Shown here piece by piece: positions 1 through 11,969 of a stretch of DNA of 64,000 bases (positions within the stretch are counted from its first letter, which is position 1; every line of letters starts with the position of its first letter). The notes under the pieces are model-generated. The model was not told the origin of the DNA, searched no databases, and saw only the letters and a list, made by a program, of their open reading frames with translations. A program made the translations under genes and the position numbers. This stretch comes from Coprinellus micaceus (Eukaryota > Basidiomycota > Agaricomycetes > Agaricales > Psathyrellaceae): the NCBI GenBank assembly GCA_951394405.1, contig OX596334.1, positions 4,278,001 to 4,342,000 of the forward strand. The letters run 5' to 3'.

Positions 1-3000
1 TCTAGACGAGATGCAGAGCTAGAAGCTCCAGAGGGAAACCAAAACTGCAGAGGGCATCGAGAGCTGATCCAGCTACGCAGGGCGTTCCCTCATACCAGCT
101 TTCTGCTGAACCCGTCAAACCAGCGTGAGCGAGCGCTTCAGGGAGACAATGGTTGGAGGAGGAAAGGTACCGTCGGCCATCAACATCCAGTGGCTGAATG
201 ATCAGAAGCGCCCATAACCCCAGCAGCCCCTTCGGCCTTCAAGTCCTCCCTATTTGTATTGTCTTCAGCTACGCGTAGCATCCTCAGAAATCGGTGTGTC
301 ACATCATCTGCGATCTAACCTTTCCTCCGCCTCAGTCATAACAATGTGTCGTCCTGAAGTTAATAAGCGGCTGTACTTTCGATGTAACGGGAACACCGCC
401 TCGTTTTCCTGCAGCATCACTATCGCTGCCCCCTTCACCTCGGACTTTGAGCCAACCCTGGCTTCCCTCGGGCTGGGAACCAGCCTCACAGCTGCCCCAT
501 AAAACACTGTCCAACATTCTGACACCCTCATCGTGCTTCCCTTATCGTTCTCTAGCTCGGCGAACCCCGCACCACGCAGTTTCCAACAAAGAAAATGGCG
601 CCCTTTCGTGCTGTGCGGGTCGACTCGCTCATTTGAGTGGTATGATTTTACACCCATTCATATCTCAAGTTGACTTATATCGATGTAGACCCCGATCATA
701 GGGAGTCAGCCCCCGGAAACATGCGCGAAGTCTGGAGAACCAGTTCCGGCACGGGCGCTTATTTCGTTTTGAGATCATCTTGCCGGATTTGTCAGAACGC
801 GCGGGCTGCGTCTAATAGTGAACTCACGTGGACCTCGTTTCGACCTTATGGCGGCCTTTATTCTCCCCCCGATGTTCCACTGCCTATGTTAGAGTGCATG
901 TTATTCCCATTGTACGTTTTACTAGATGTACATACACATCGACATTCGTCTTCCATTGGCTCTACCGTAGCGTAGTCTCACGCTACACCCGCCTCCTAGA
1001 CATGGTACCGTTCTTCCTTCGCGATTCCCCATCCGACATGCGTCCATCACGTGTACGGACGCGTTCTCCCTTCACAGGGCTCGGGCTGCCTCACCGCCAT
1101 CGATATCCCCCCTCCAATGGCGCCCCATTCTTCTCTATCCTCCCAACACACTCGCCTATCAGGGTGTACACATCGTCCTCGTCGATGGCGGTGAGTGGCC
1201 CGCGGATTCTCACCGCAAGCAGGATATACTGCATCGCCATCCTAGCCGCGAGAAACGGTGAGTAGGGCAAGGTCTCCCCGATGAGCGTAGGCCCCACAGA
1301 GCCGCTGCCGGCAAATTTGTAGGACATCGATTGTGGTGGACAGTTCCGTCGAGCCTCCAAGCGAGATACCAGGGGCGGTAGGGGTCGTCATCCGGCGACC
1401 GCCGTCGTTTCCTCGTCGGTGCCACCACATAGCCGCGACGCTGGCCTCCTGGGTCGTGCCCGGGGCGAGTGATGGTCTGTTTCTGGAACGAAGGGAGAAT
1501 GGAGGACGAGGGCTAGTTTCCTTCTGGTGTGGAGACAATATGGTGGGCGTAGTGGAGAACCCCTTCAGCTGACATCGCTGAATGGTCCTTGATCCAACAG
1601 GAAGAAGGGGGGGAGGAAGGTGGAGGCGAATGTTTGAGGGGAGATGGGGGCGAGGTGACGAAACTGGTCGAGGCTTATGCTCGGTGTTCTAGATGGGCAA
1701 CGGCAGGTGTAAACGCGGAAGTTCCGAGCAGCGAAGGTTCGATTCGCGTCCTGGGGGAGCAAGCGCAGTGACAGAAGGAGGGGTGACCGGGCGAGGAGCG
1801 AGGTAAGCTGAGAGGTGGTGATCGGTAACCGAACAGTTAGCCCGTTGGCAAACTGGCGTTCAACCTGGTTGTTCGACGGGTGGTGAGGGCGAGGGCGAGG
1901 GGGTTGGTTATCGCCGTGATCCTGTCTTCATCCTTCTACAGCACACTCCCTTCTCGTCGACGAAGTACCGAAGCTGAGCTTGGCGTGGCCGTTGCTGGGT
2001 TCAGAGGAGGCCTCAAACGGGAGTCTATCTTAAGAGCCGGTCAGTTGGTTGGTTTCTGGCGGGAGTTAATGAGGAAAGATGAGTCCACGCACCGCTGTAG
2101 ATCCCAGCTCCGTGCCCATTCGTCGACGATAAAGGCGTCCCGGGTTCCCTCCACGTTCCCTTCCCAGGTCGTGGATTGTCGGTAAGCGAGGAGTGTGTTC
2201 TAGTTTGGGTCTCGTTTCTGGAGGTAATCCGAGCCCCCATGCGTTCTGCGCACACAGCTGAGATGGCAGCGTCAAACGGTCGACACTATGGCCTCTTGCA
2301 TATGTGCGAGGTGACCGAGATAGGCAATCATCTCCGCCTGAGGGCTTTCAAACGGGCTAAAGGCCGGGGTCTCAGGGGCCGGTAGGTGTTGTTAGGAGGC
2401 GGAGGAGGTAACAAAGCCGTTATGGTGGAGAACGGGTATGGTGCAGACAAAAGCAGGAGGTGAGGTGCTCGTGGCGAGGTTGTCTCGAACTTGTCGACAG
2501 AAGGAGTCCTGGCGAGTCGGGGCATCGGGTGTGCTCTAATCTCGAGGTTGGGTCGCAAGGAAGGGAGAAGGGCGGATGGAGGCTTCGTTGAGATCCAGCG
2601 AACTTTAGGCTCGAGTCAACCAACGATAGGCGAAAGGGAGCAAAACCCAACTCACCTGGAAGGTCTCCTCGAACACACCCTCCACGGTTCGACAGATGTT
2701 GTTCATGTGGGTATAGGGAGACGCGTCGGCGCGTCAAGTTGGCGTTCGAGGGCTTTGCTTGTCGTCCGGGTTCACAGCGACCAACGAGTACACGGTTGTT
2801 CAGTCGTTCGCACAAACGGCTCCGTTCCCGGAGCAGAAAGTAACCGACGAGTGAGCGCAGGCTATCGGCTCAGTAGTGGATGGGGAGAACATCTGGGTCG
2901 ATGTGGTAGTCGTCGAGAGCCAAAGCCAAGAACTCGAATGGGCGTCTACCAGCTGTGAGAGCATCGGCTGGCATCGGCATCTCCCAAAATGGAAGAGCCC

Positions 3001-4143
3001 CTGACAGCTCTCGCTTCAACTGCCATGAACACGACACAACCCAGGCGACTCAAATCCCGGATGCCTCCACCACTACTGTTCTCTCATCAGCTATATGCCT
3101 CATCGGCATATTTAGCTAACTCTCGAGGATGGGAGGAAGGACTCGAGTCTGCGCGCGCTCTGCTGGGATTAGAGTGAGTTGAACACTGCTCCTTCTCATA
3201 GCTACAAGCTGTAGTCCCATCCCTCCCCACTCATGCGGCCCTTTTTAGAAGAACATCCACACCTAGGGTTCTTCAACGTTGCGCATACCCTGGAGAGGAA
3301 AGTCGATTCACAGAGCCGCGCCTTTAGAGTAGGCTAAGCCCCTCCTCCAACCTCTGTCGCTCCGTCCTCTGCATCGACTTCCACCGCTATCCTTTCGTCG
3401 CAGGATCCCTCCCTCTGACATGCCGTTGAGAACATTGTCGACCTCCGATACCCGCCCCACCAGTTCAGAAATAGCCGCCACCGCGCTCTGCCTCAATCCT
3501 GCGTACGCCGGTGGTTACCCCAAAACCTCTGTCACCATCTGAGTCCAAGATCGACACGCTACCGACGTCTTCGCCGGCCATCGAGCCCTCATTCCGCAGC
3601 ACGAAAAAATTGAGGGAAGAAGCGGACCGTCTTCCGTACTCTGCCTGAATGCATGGCTACCTCTTCGAGCATGCAGTATGTATCCTCCCATCCTCTCAAA
3701 TCGTCCTTCGATCTCAACTGAGTGATTCGCAGTAGATTCGGACGCTTGCTCGTCACCTCACCTGAACCAAGCTCTACCCCCAGCAAGTTCACTTCCACCG
3801 CTTCGTGTAAACGACCGAACGAACACCGGAAAGGCAGGGATAGGAACGAGGCCACTCCGGCCAACCTTCTGCCGAGCCACCTCCCCAAACGTCTCGCCCT
3901 CCCAACACGATCACCACTCGGTTATCGAGCCACTTTCGTCCCCTCTCACCTGGTCACCATACCGTTCAAGAACACGAACACTCGAGCTTGAGCTCTAAGG
4001 TTCACTCGCAACGGCGTTACCATCCCCTCCTCGCCCACAGCATCCTGATTCCTCGCCATTTCGCCCTCGTACATCTCGAGTTTGGGTACATCGTCCTCAC
4101 TTCCTCCCCATTCCTCAGACTGGGGTATACGATGCCAGGGGTC
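1..4143. repeat. Unit 1 blocks A and B (left part), non-coding duplicated DNA
   Basis: This stretch is a direct duplicate of about 45,444-49,540 and, less closely, of 30,240-33,420. The pairing starts at the first base (tctagacgagatgcagagc against tctagacaagacgcggggc at 45,444), so the duplication may extend left of the window. Identity is patchy: 640-880 and 3,190-3,780 are nearly identical to their unit 3 partners, while the sequence between has many substitutions and indels. Those indels are not multiples of three (for example the C run near 1,107), so the short open frames here are not conserved and I call no gene. Homology stops at the transposon target site at 4,144. Confidence 0.8.
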
Positions 4144-4151
4144 ACTGGAAT
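4144..4151. other. Target-site duplication, left copy
   Basis: The 8-bp sequence ACTGGAAT stands directly before the transposon and is repeated exactly at 14,823-14,830 directly after it. The matching position in unit 3 (about 49,540-49,556) has one related copy and no insertion. Confidence 0.85.
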
Positions 4152-4177
4152 ATGGCGCAAATACTGGGTCAAAATTC
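4152..4177 (+). repeat. Left terminal inverted repeat
   Basis: The 26-bp sequence starting ATGGCGCAAATA matches the reverse complement of 14,797-14,822 at 23 of 26 positions. The inner 13 bases (TGGGTCAAAATTC) are identical. Confidence 0.85.
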
Positions 4178-4189
4178 GGTTTTCGTTGA

Positions 4190-4460
4190 TTTTCGAACAT
4201 GTTGGCCACATTTCCTGAGGAATGACACATGTTTGGACATCATCCACCGGAAATTGAACACGTTTCTGAGTTCACCAAATAGAGACATGTTAGTAGGTCC
4301 CGGAATTTACGCATGTTGAAACGTAGGCCGAGAAAGTGAGCATGTTGTGGAAGCGCCCGGAAAAGGAGCACGCTGGAACGTAGGCCAAGGAAGTGAGCAT
4401 GTTGTAGGAGCGCCCGGAAAAGGAGCATGTCAGTTGACGTGGAGAAATTGAGCATGTTTA
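4190..4460. repeat. Left subterminal CATGTT array
   Basis: CATGTT or a one-base variant occurs about eight times, mostly as gaGCATGTTg or aaCATGTTg. It includes a local duplication of a module of about 60 bp containing 'gcgcccggaaaaggagca' (near 4,350 and 4,410). The right end has the same hexamer in reverse orientation, as expected for subterminal transposase-binding sites. The binding role is inferred. Confidence 0.7.
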
Positions 4461-6017
4461 AGTTGGGGGCATCGGCCTAGGTATCCCAACTGGTTAGCCG
4501 TAGAGACTGAGGTGAGCGCTTATCTTGCGATCATGGAAAGTCAAGGCCTCAAGGTTTGCACAATATAATTCATTCCATCTCTCAGTCTGAGTTGACTCTA
4601 AGTACGTGGGCCACAAGTGCGGTCCAGACTCACAGAGGGGGTCTTGGGGCAAGATGAGCGGCGGGGCAGTGGCGCAAAGTCACACTTAGTATTTACGTCT
4701 GTTTGCAAATTAATGGAATGGCAAATTACGCACCTAGGGCGACAAATTTGTTCTGAGCAGGGAAGCATGGGCAGTTGGCACTTCTGTGGAAACACCGTGT
4801 GATGAGTGAGGGGAGGGTGCCAAAGGGTCACGGCCCCACGCTGGGCAAGTCTTCAACTCAAGTAGGACAGGTTTACCATCGTTCTAGATACCTCGATCAC
4901 AGGTGACAGGCGTATCATTCTGGGAACATTTACGCAGTATACTCTGGGACACCGGCACACTGGCCAGGTGCACCGAGGGAAGATGATATTTAAGCGCCCA
5001 AACTCGTTCCGACCCACCTTCCATCGGTCCTCACACATTTGGAGGTGTATTGGCTGTGATATGAAAAGACCGTGTAAATAACCTAAATTCCCAGAATGGA
5101 ACTCTGTCCCAGAGTGCGAGGCCCTTTGCTCTGGTCCGTCAAATGAGCGAAAGCTGGGGCGGGTGACTTGTCCATTCAAACCGATCCATCCTCGAATATG
5201 ACATCACTGATTCGGACCTAATTGGTGCCACGCGGTTCAACGGCTGTGCCTCTTCCTCATACCACCACCCACTCAACTTCGTTCAGCCTCGTGAGATCGA
5301 CGTTCCACCAGAAGCGCCGGACGGGATCCTCAAGGTATCATGTTTACCCATTGCCATAGGATGGCAGATTAGCATGGGCGCTGGACGTGCGAGACTTTTG
5401 GTTGGGGTTAATTCAGGTGTGTGATGCAGCTCTCGCCCTATGACCAAACACTCATTTAACTGCCCCTTACCCCTATCCAACCCAACGTGTCTCTGTGCTT
5501 CCAAACTCATGGGCAACAGCCGACCGTCGCTCACTACCCCATCCGATGCTTCCATACAGCAAGATAAGCGACGGGTGGGGACGGCGGCTATCAACGTTCA
5601 GTCAACGTTCAGTGCCCTGAAGGGCTGGTGAAACTTGTCAGTGTTTTCTTGGCCTTGCATGTAGAGAGTGGATCATTGACATCGCTCCAAGCATATCAAC
5701 ACTATCGCTAAGTGCACGCTATCCCGATACTCTCCACCGTAAGCATCGTCGGCCCACAGCACCCGCCCACCGAGTCCGTTCATCCTGGTTCCTGGTATCT
5801 GTCCTCTGCTCCCGATCCTCCATTCTCCGATAACCCATGGTCCTTTCCAAAGTGTGGACACACACCTTGGTCCTTCGGTAGATATCTTCCACCTTGTATG
5901 TTATCCTAGACTCCCAGATAATATTCACCGACTCTTCCTCTCCCCCTCTTTTATTCTTGTCACGTTCGAGTACCCTGTCGTCCCAACCTTCCCAAATTCC
6001 TTCTGCCGGAGTGATCA
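4461..6017. other. Transposon leader region without a convincing gene
   Basis: About 1.56 kb lies between the subterminal array and the first gene. The open frames are short and lack plausible splice partners. The last 100 bases before 6,018 are rich in pyrimidines (a run of T and C at 5,930-6,000), typical of fungal promoters and 5' UTRs, so this probably holds the promoter of the first gene. Confidence 0.5.
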
Positions 6018-9000
6018 ATGGCGCAAGTCGTTATGCTTGGAGGGTGCCGCGCACCCTCCTGCAACTTCGGCTGCGTGACCTTTGTCGCCAAGGAGCCAGG
6101 ATCCACAGCCAATATCCTAATTCAAGCGTGCTTCTGTGGGTGTTTGGGTATGCAACATGAGAGGCTAGATGGCATTCGCAGTGGGATCGCTCCACAGACC
6201 ACGGTATGCCTTTTCTTTCGTGGTTCCCAATGTGTAGTTATTGACTCCCAGAGTGTGTAGGCGTCGTCTGCAGCCCCCTCTCCTGCTCCGCCCCCATCCA
6301 CTGCCGATGCCGACCCCTCACCAAGGGTCCCCCACTCCGAGAGGCCAGAACCCGCATCCACTGGCAAGCCATCGTCAATCCCGTCACTTGGGGATGCTGC
6401 AAGGACTTTGAAGGAGCGCTACAAGCAGAGGGCCGCTGAGGATATTCGGATTCAGGCTGCATTTGATACCTTTGACACGCCTGAGTCAAAGCGGGTGCGT
6501 CTTCCCTTTCTTTGCTTTACTGGAGGATCTGACACCATTTAAACATTCTAGAGCTCGTCATCGTCTTCCAAACCCTTCGGAACGAAGCGCAAGAAGTCAC
6601 CCCCAAAGGCAAAGTCCGAGAAGTCGAAGAAGTTGAAGGTTCCAACAACCAGCACTTCTGCATCCTCGTCGATGCCAACACTGCAGGATCTGGAGAAGAA
6701 GCGAAAGGGCCTGAAAGCGGCTGAGAAGGCTATGTTCAACGTCGTCTTGGTCCACGACCTTGCGAAGGTGCACCTTGGCCTGTTCAAGATGCCCACCTCG
6801 GGGGTGTAAGCTGACATTTCTTGATCTGTATGTCGGTTTAGGCTGATATATTTTACATATTTCTAGTCTTCGTCTCTACCAGCTACATGGGTATCTCTCC
6901 CCGGTGTACCTCGACAAGCTCATGGGTGGCTGGGAGATCGACTATGAGATTTCGAAGGCATTCCTTTCCACCGCCTACATCGATGGGAATTTGGAGAAGA
7001 TGTGCGACTGGCATGTTCTCATTCCTATTCCCCAAGGCCAAGGGAAGAAGGACATCCTTCAACCTCACAAGACCAAGGCGGGTTCGGCCTACTCCTTCGC
7101 GGACCTCTCAAAGTTAGTCTATCTATCATTCATGTTCATTCCTGGGCCATCGGATATCCCGGGTACAAAAGCTAATTTCTTCAATCCATTTAGCGCCCGG
7201 ACTACCCACCGGCAGACGAAGATGAAGAATCTCCTCTTCATCATCCCCCGCCCTGGACTACCAAACATCGCCATTCCGGACTTGGAGCTATCAAGCTCTG
7301 ATGCAGCGGATACCGATGAAGACGCAGTCCCTGAACAGGACAACAACGACTCGAGGAGTCCTCCAGCTGCCACCACCGACGAGGAGCGAGAGGACGAGGA
7401 TGGCTTTCAGCAGGGGGACGATATCGGAGAAGAACCAGGTGCTGACGGCGAATTTGTGACCCGTACGTTTTGTTTCATGCACCGTCTTCCTGTATTCATC
7501 TTCCTGCGTCACTAACATGTTCTCCGTTTGTTCAGATGCGTCTCATTGGCTTATGGCTAATCGCCTGGTCGCCAATGTTAGCCTTGGGGCAGAGATCAAG
7601 ATCAATCCTGTCTGGGTGAGTGATCTGACCCCGATTCAACGAACGCATGGAGTATGTGCTGATATGGGGTCCCAGTGGGCACCCTCCCCTATCTGGCCCT
7701 ACTCCGCTGTTATCCGCCTGCTACCCCCTGTGCGCAATGCACTCGAAGGATTCCAGTGCTCGTCCCAGCCCACAGACTTATGGGGGGTCTTGGAACCTCT
7801 TCTTACAAGCCTCGAATTTGTCGTTGAGCTGTATACCTTCTCCAACGATCGTACGAATGCCCCTGCAGACGTTGACCAGAGGTTTGACAGCCAATTCCGG
7901 CTCGGCCCTCATGGCCTACATCCTGTGTTGGACGTCATGGCACAGGTTTCTCATTTAGTGCGCCAAGGTAGCTCATGGGATTCCCGGGACCTTCCAGCCA
8001 ACTTCGACCTCTTGATGGACACCACTGGCCAGGCTGTTTACCACCTTCTCCTCACGTTCCGCACCCGCTATGGTCAGGCTCGTTACCTCTATGACCCAGA
8101 GGGGTTCCGATCTCTACGCACTGTTCTGTTTATCAAAGGAAGATCTAAATTCTTCGGGGTGAGTCCTGCCTAGCTTCGAGTTTTTTATTCCTTACACACC
8201 GATATTTAACTCCACTTTCACTTTATAGGAAGCAGACCAGGACGAAGAGCTCTCAGTTCTGCGTCTACCGCTTGCCTCATCTTCTGTTGATGACTTTCGC
8301 AATGCCCTCATTCAGGACTTTGGGGGCTATGATAGCCCCAAGTTTATCCGAGAGGGGAGCTTGAGGATTGGGCACTACGGCATTACTGGTATGATTGAGC
8401 GCGTATTCGATCCTCTGTTAGATGAGCTACCCCTGGATCATCCCCTATATTCCGCCCTCTTCAATCTCTTTCATACTCTGGCCCTTTCCCTTTCCGTCAA
8501 GATTACGAACTATAGAAAGGTTTGTTCATCTTTGACCTCCGTTGTGTACCCTCTCTCACCATGCTATGATATAGAGGAACGGCAAGACACCATCCACCGC
8601 GGCTGGGCCCTCCAATGGCAGCAAGAAGTACAAAACCAGGAACTCCGGCCACGACGAGGGGGGCGGTGGGGATATTAAAGAGGATACAGGGGAGCCAGCT
8701 GAAGAAGTAGGAGGAGGGGAAACGGGTGGGAGCGGAACGAAGTAGTAATTTTGTCATTTTAATTACAACAAATTTTCTCTAATGCAGTTTCTGGTTTATA
8801 GCGCAAATCCCTACGTTCTAATTGACAGCTCCGACGACGACTGTGAAATCGTATATGACAGTGTCTTCGACGAGTGGATGAAGAGGATGCAAGCGGACAT
8901 TGAGGCGCAGAAAAAGGCCAAAGCCAGATCTAAGTCCCCTCCTAGTATGTCTGCTGCGCTCTCATATTCCATTTCCACTCTCATCATTGTTGTTTCTTTC

Positions 9001-9734
9001 TTTCTTCGCACTTTCCTTACGGACCACACCCCAACATCAATGCCAATACAATAGCGCCTCCCCCACTTGAAGATGACGAGGACGAGTTGCCAGATCTCCG
9101 TACGGACCCCAACCCCTTTGTCCGTGGGTTCGCCAAAATGGCAGAAGGGCATACTTCTGAACAGTTCAGAGAAACGCTTAACCGGAATCGAAGGCGTTAT
9201 GGCATGGCGAACTCAGACATCGACCCAAAGTTCCGACAAGAGAGGGTTAGACCTGACCCTCCCAAGGCGCCCCCACCTCGCCCGAAACCGAAACCAAAGC
9301 CAAGGCCGACACCGAAGCCCTCAGCAGGTGCAAGAAAACCGGTTTTCTTTACTCCCCGCAGCCTACCATTCAATTTGGATACTGAACGCACCGAAGATAT
9401 AGTTGCAGAGCTGCGCAGACTTCCTTCCCTGAGAGAAGTGCTCCGCTCTATAGTTCTCTATCTTCCCCACCCTAACCCTTCCCGGAGCCTTTCCTGGGGC
9501 GAGTTATCCAAGTTCTACGACCAGCCCAAAGGGAATGCTCGAGTATGGCGTCACATGCAGCTAGTACGTCGTTACAGACTCTGATCTCATCCTGAGGGTG
9601 AATGCCTGACGAATTTGGGTATTGTGCAGAGATACCACCCTGATAAGCTCGTTAACATCGACAACCCTAAAGTTCATGAAGTCTTCAAAGCAGTTGTTCA
9701 GTTCGTCAATGCGCATCCAGCCCTGGAACGATAG
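6018..9734 (+). CDS. Transposon-encoded protein of unknown function, 988 aa, with C-terminal HPD motif
   Basis: Twelve exons: 6018-6203, 6261-6494, 6552-6805, 6867-7112, 7194-7462, 7536-7615, 7676-8158, 8229-8519, 8575-8741, 8802-8944, 9055-9563, 9630-9734. Their lengths sum to 2,967 nt, an open frame of 988 codons plus stop, and all introns are GT-AG. The N-terminus (about residues 7-45) is rich in Cys with a final His, possibly zinc-binding. A Ser/Lys-rich stretch with a basic nuclear-localisation-like patch follows (about 151-165). The centre (about 170-700) is a globular region I do not recognise, with an acidic linker near 340-395. A Pro/Lys-rich linker precedes the C-terminus, where RYHPDK (HPD at 957-959) sits at a helix end as in J-domains; the J-domain match is weak elsewhere. 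It lies in the same element and orientation as the transposase, so a role in transposition or regulation is possible but inferred. Confidence 0.8.
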
Positions 9735-10193
9735 GGGTCAATAGGCTCTAGCTATTGTAAAGACACCAGTGATCTGTCGAAGCATGTCAAATATTTTGCC
9801 TTAGTACTGCCTACCACAAGTAGTTACATGTCCGAAAGTCTCATATATCCATGGTATACTATCCCCTTCACAACTCTACACCACATTTGAGAGATATTCA
9901 TGGACCCCAGAGACGCTATTTGGTAGGTTTGTGCAACGTACGAGCGGGCGATCAGAGCCATTGATGGCTGTGCTTGGGCTCCGACCCAGTGATGGGACGC
10001 AATAAAACATGTTATTCTGGGCCTCTACTCTTCTTCACATGCAGAAAGACAGGCCTGACACTTAGATATACATCTATACTGCAGTTCTATTTAGGTTTTT
10101 CCGCTTATTCATAGACCCCAAGAGAGATATGCCAGACCCTCGAGACAGGCTCATCAACTCTGGGGAGGCAAACACAGGGTTAGGGTCACCGCA
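9735..10193. other. Intergenic region inside the transposon
   Basis: This 459-bp gap lies between the stop of the first gene and the ATG of the transposase. It presumably holds the terminator of one and the promoter of the other. I see no open frame or obvious motif in it. Confidence 0.5.
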
Positions 10194-11911
10194 ATGTGCA
10201 CGACCAGTAACACCTCTTTCCATTGTGCTACCACTACTTCCCCAAACCACATGCCCTTTGACTCAGAGGAGCGCCTCCCTCAACTTCTAGAAGCAGCTCA
10301 AAAATGTTTCAATGATGCTAGCTTTCTTCTTTCCTCTATTCCAAACGCCGATCGGAAGGCGGGGGAGCTTATCTCAAGGCAACTGAGCGCTATCCGGGAC
10401 ATTCTCTCAAGAATTGAAGATCCAGTTCTTTTGAACGAACATGAACTGGGCGACTGCATCATTCTCATTGACTCTGTTCTTGTCCCTCTTATGGAGTTCT
10501 TGGCCACTCCAGAGGAGATCCAAACACCCAGAGCGGAGACATCGACTAGCGGTGGTGTGGGGCGACCCAGATACGATCTTGATCTGGGGCGTGCTACGGA
10601 GCTGCATGATATGGGAAATGCGTGGGGTGATATCGCAGGAGCGTTGGGCGTTGGAAGAAAGACCCTCTATCGACATCTTACGGAGGCTGGGTACTCGAGG
10701 GAGAAGATACCTTATTTCGATATTGCTGAGGATGACTTGGACGAGCTGGTCGCAACAGTAACTCTTGAGCATCCCTACTCTGGAGCGGTCATTATCCAGG
10801 GGCATTTACGCTCAGTTGGGCTAAATATTGAGATTGGACGAATACGGGAAATCCTACGCCGGGTTGATGAGATTGGAGTTTCAATGAGGTATGGCCCTGC
10901 CTCGTTCATCACATTCAAAGAGCTGATGGAAACGTAGATCTCAGCGCACAACCAAACGTCGGACCTATAAGGTTCGGGGTGCTAATGCACTGTGGCACCA
11001 GGACGGCAATGAGAAGCTCAAGCCTTGGGGATTCTACGTGCATGGTTGTGTGGATGGACATTCGCGCTTGGCCATATACCTGGAGTGCCGCAATAACAAG
11101 AGGTCCAAGACCGTGGGGTCATGCTTTCAAGAGGCCGTGTCTCGCTATGGGTGGCCAAGCCGTGTCAGAGGGGATTTTGGAACGGAAAATAATGAGATAG
11201 AAAGGATGATGGTGAGGAAGTGGGGATCAGCGCACAGGGCATATCTCCGAGGGCGGTAAGCACAACCCATTTCATTTCAATCTTATTATTACGTTCTCAA
11301 TTCAAGGCTTTAGCTCAATTCACAATATTCGAATCGAGCGGTTGTGGCGGGATGTTCGGAAGGACACCCTTGAACGCTTTCGGCAGATTTTCCTCCATCT
11401 TGAGGAAGTTGGACTCCTTGATCCAAACCGGCCGCTTCACTTGCTTGCGCTCTATGTCGTGTTTCAACCAAGGATCCAGAAGTCCCTGGATGAGACTAGA
11501 GCCTCCTGGAACAATCATCACATTCGCACTGCAAAGAACAAGACTCCCATCGCTATTTACCAGCTGAGCCGGGAATATGCGATTAATGCTGGATATTGGT
11601 ACAGAGATCCTGGAGATGTTGCGGAAGAGGTTGGGGATGAATATGGGGAGGATGGTGCAGAGGAGGGTGAAGGTGACATCATGCCACCTGAAGAGGAGAT
11701 GGAGGATGACCCTGTGGCACCGAGGTCCGATCGCTTTGAGTCTCTGGATGATGAAAGGGAGGCAGGTATAGTTGTCAATGACGATGAAGAGATAACAGAA
11801 GCACTGGAGATCCTGAAGGATATGGACCTTCAGTCTGACGACGGTGCTTTTGGGATTGAGTTATTCTGTGAAGCAGTCATCAAGCTCACCGCTCATTATT
11901 ACCCTGAATAA
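10194..11911 (+). CDS. IS3-like DDE transposase (integrase core), 536 aa
   Basis: Three exons (10194-10888, 10938-11255, 11314-11911) give 1,611 nt in frame. The protein should cut the element ends and join them to target DNA in the nucleus. The N-terminal third is helical. A resolvase-like helix-turn-helix follows a GRPR motif at about residues 122-165. The integrase core then shows WHQD (Asp254), RGDFGTEN (Asp311) and HNIRIERLWRD (Glu346), which gives D-(56)-D-(34)-E spacing as in IS3 transposases and retroviral integrases. A downstream SWNNH motif is typical of the eukaryotic branch of this group. The C-terminal 100 residues are strongly acidic. The junction at 10,888/10,938 was chosen because it restores the conserved reading into the core. 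No catalytic residue is missing. Its stop codon lies 58 bp from that of the opposing gene. Confidence 0.9.
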
Positions 11912-11969
11912 ACTTAACCAATTGATCCCACACACACCCCTATACTAAAGAAATATATCTGAATGCAAT

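Noticed and set aside
828..1265. 145-codon frame in block A
   Set aside because: Single-base length differences in C runs shift the frame in units 2 and 3, so coding is not conserved.
1733..1745. tRNA-like B box (GGTTCGATTCG)
   Set aside because: There is no matching A box or cloverleaf around it, and the unit 3 copy has changed the box.
9055..9734. Full DnaJ domain in the 988-aa protein
   Set aside because: Only the HPD-containing segment is convincing. The preceding helices do not show a clear J-domain signature, so I report the motif and not the domain.
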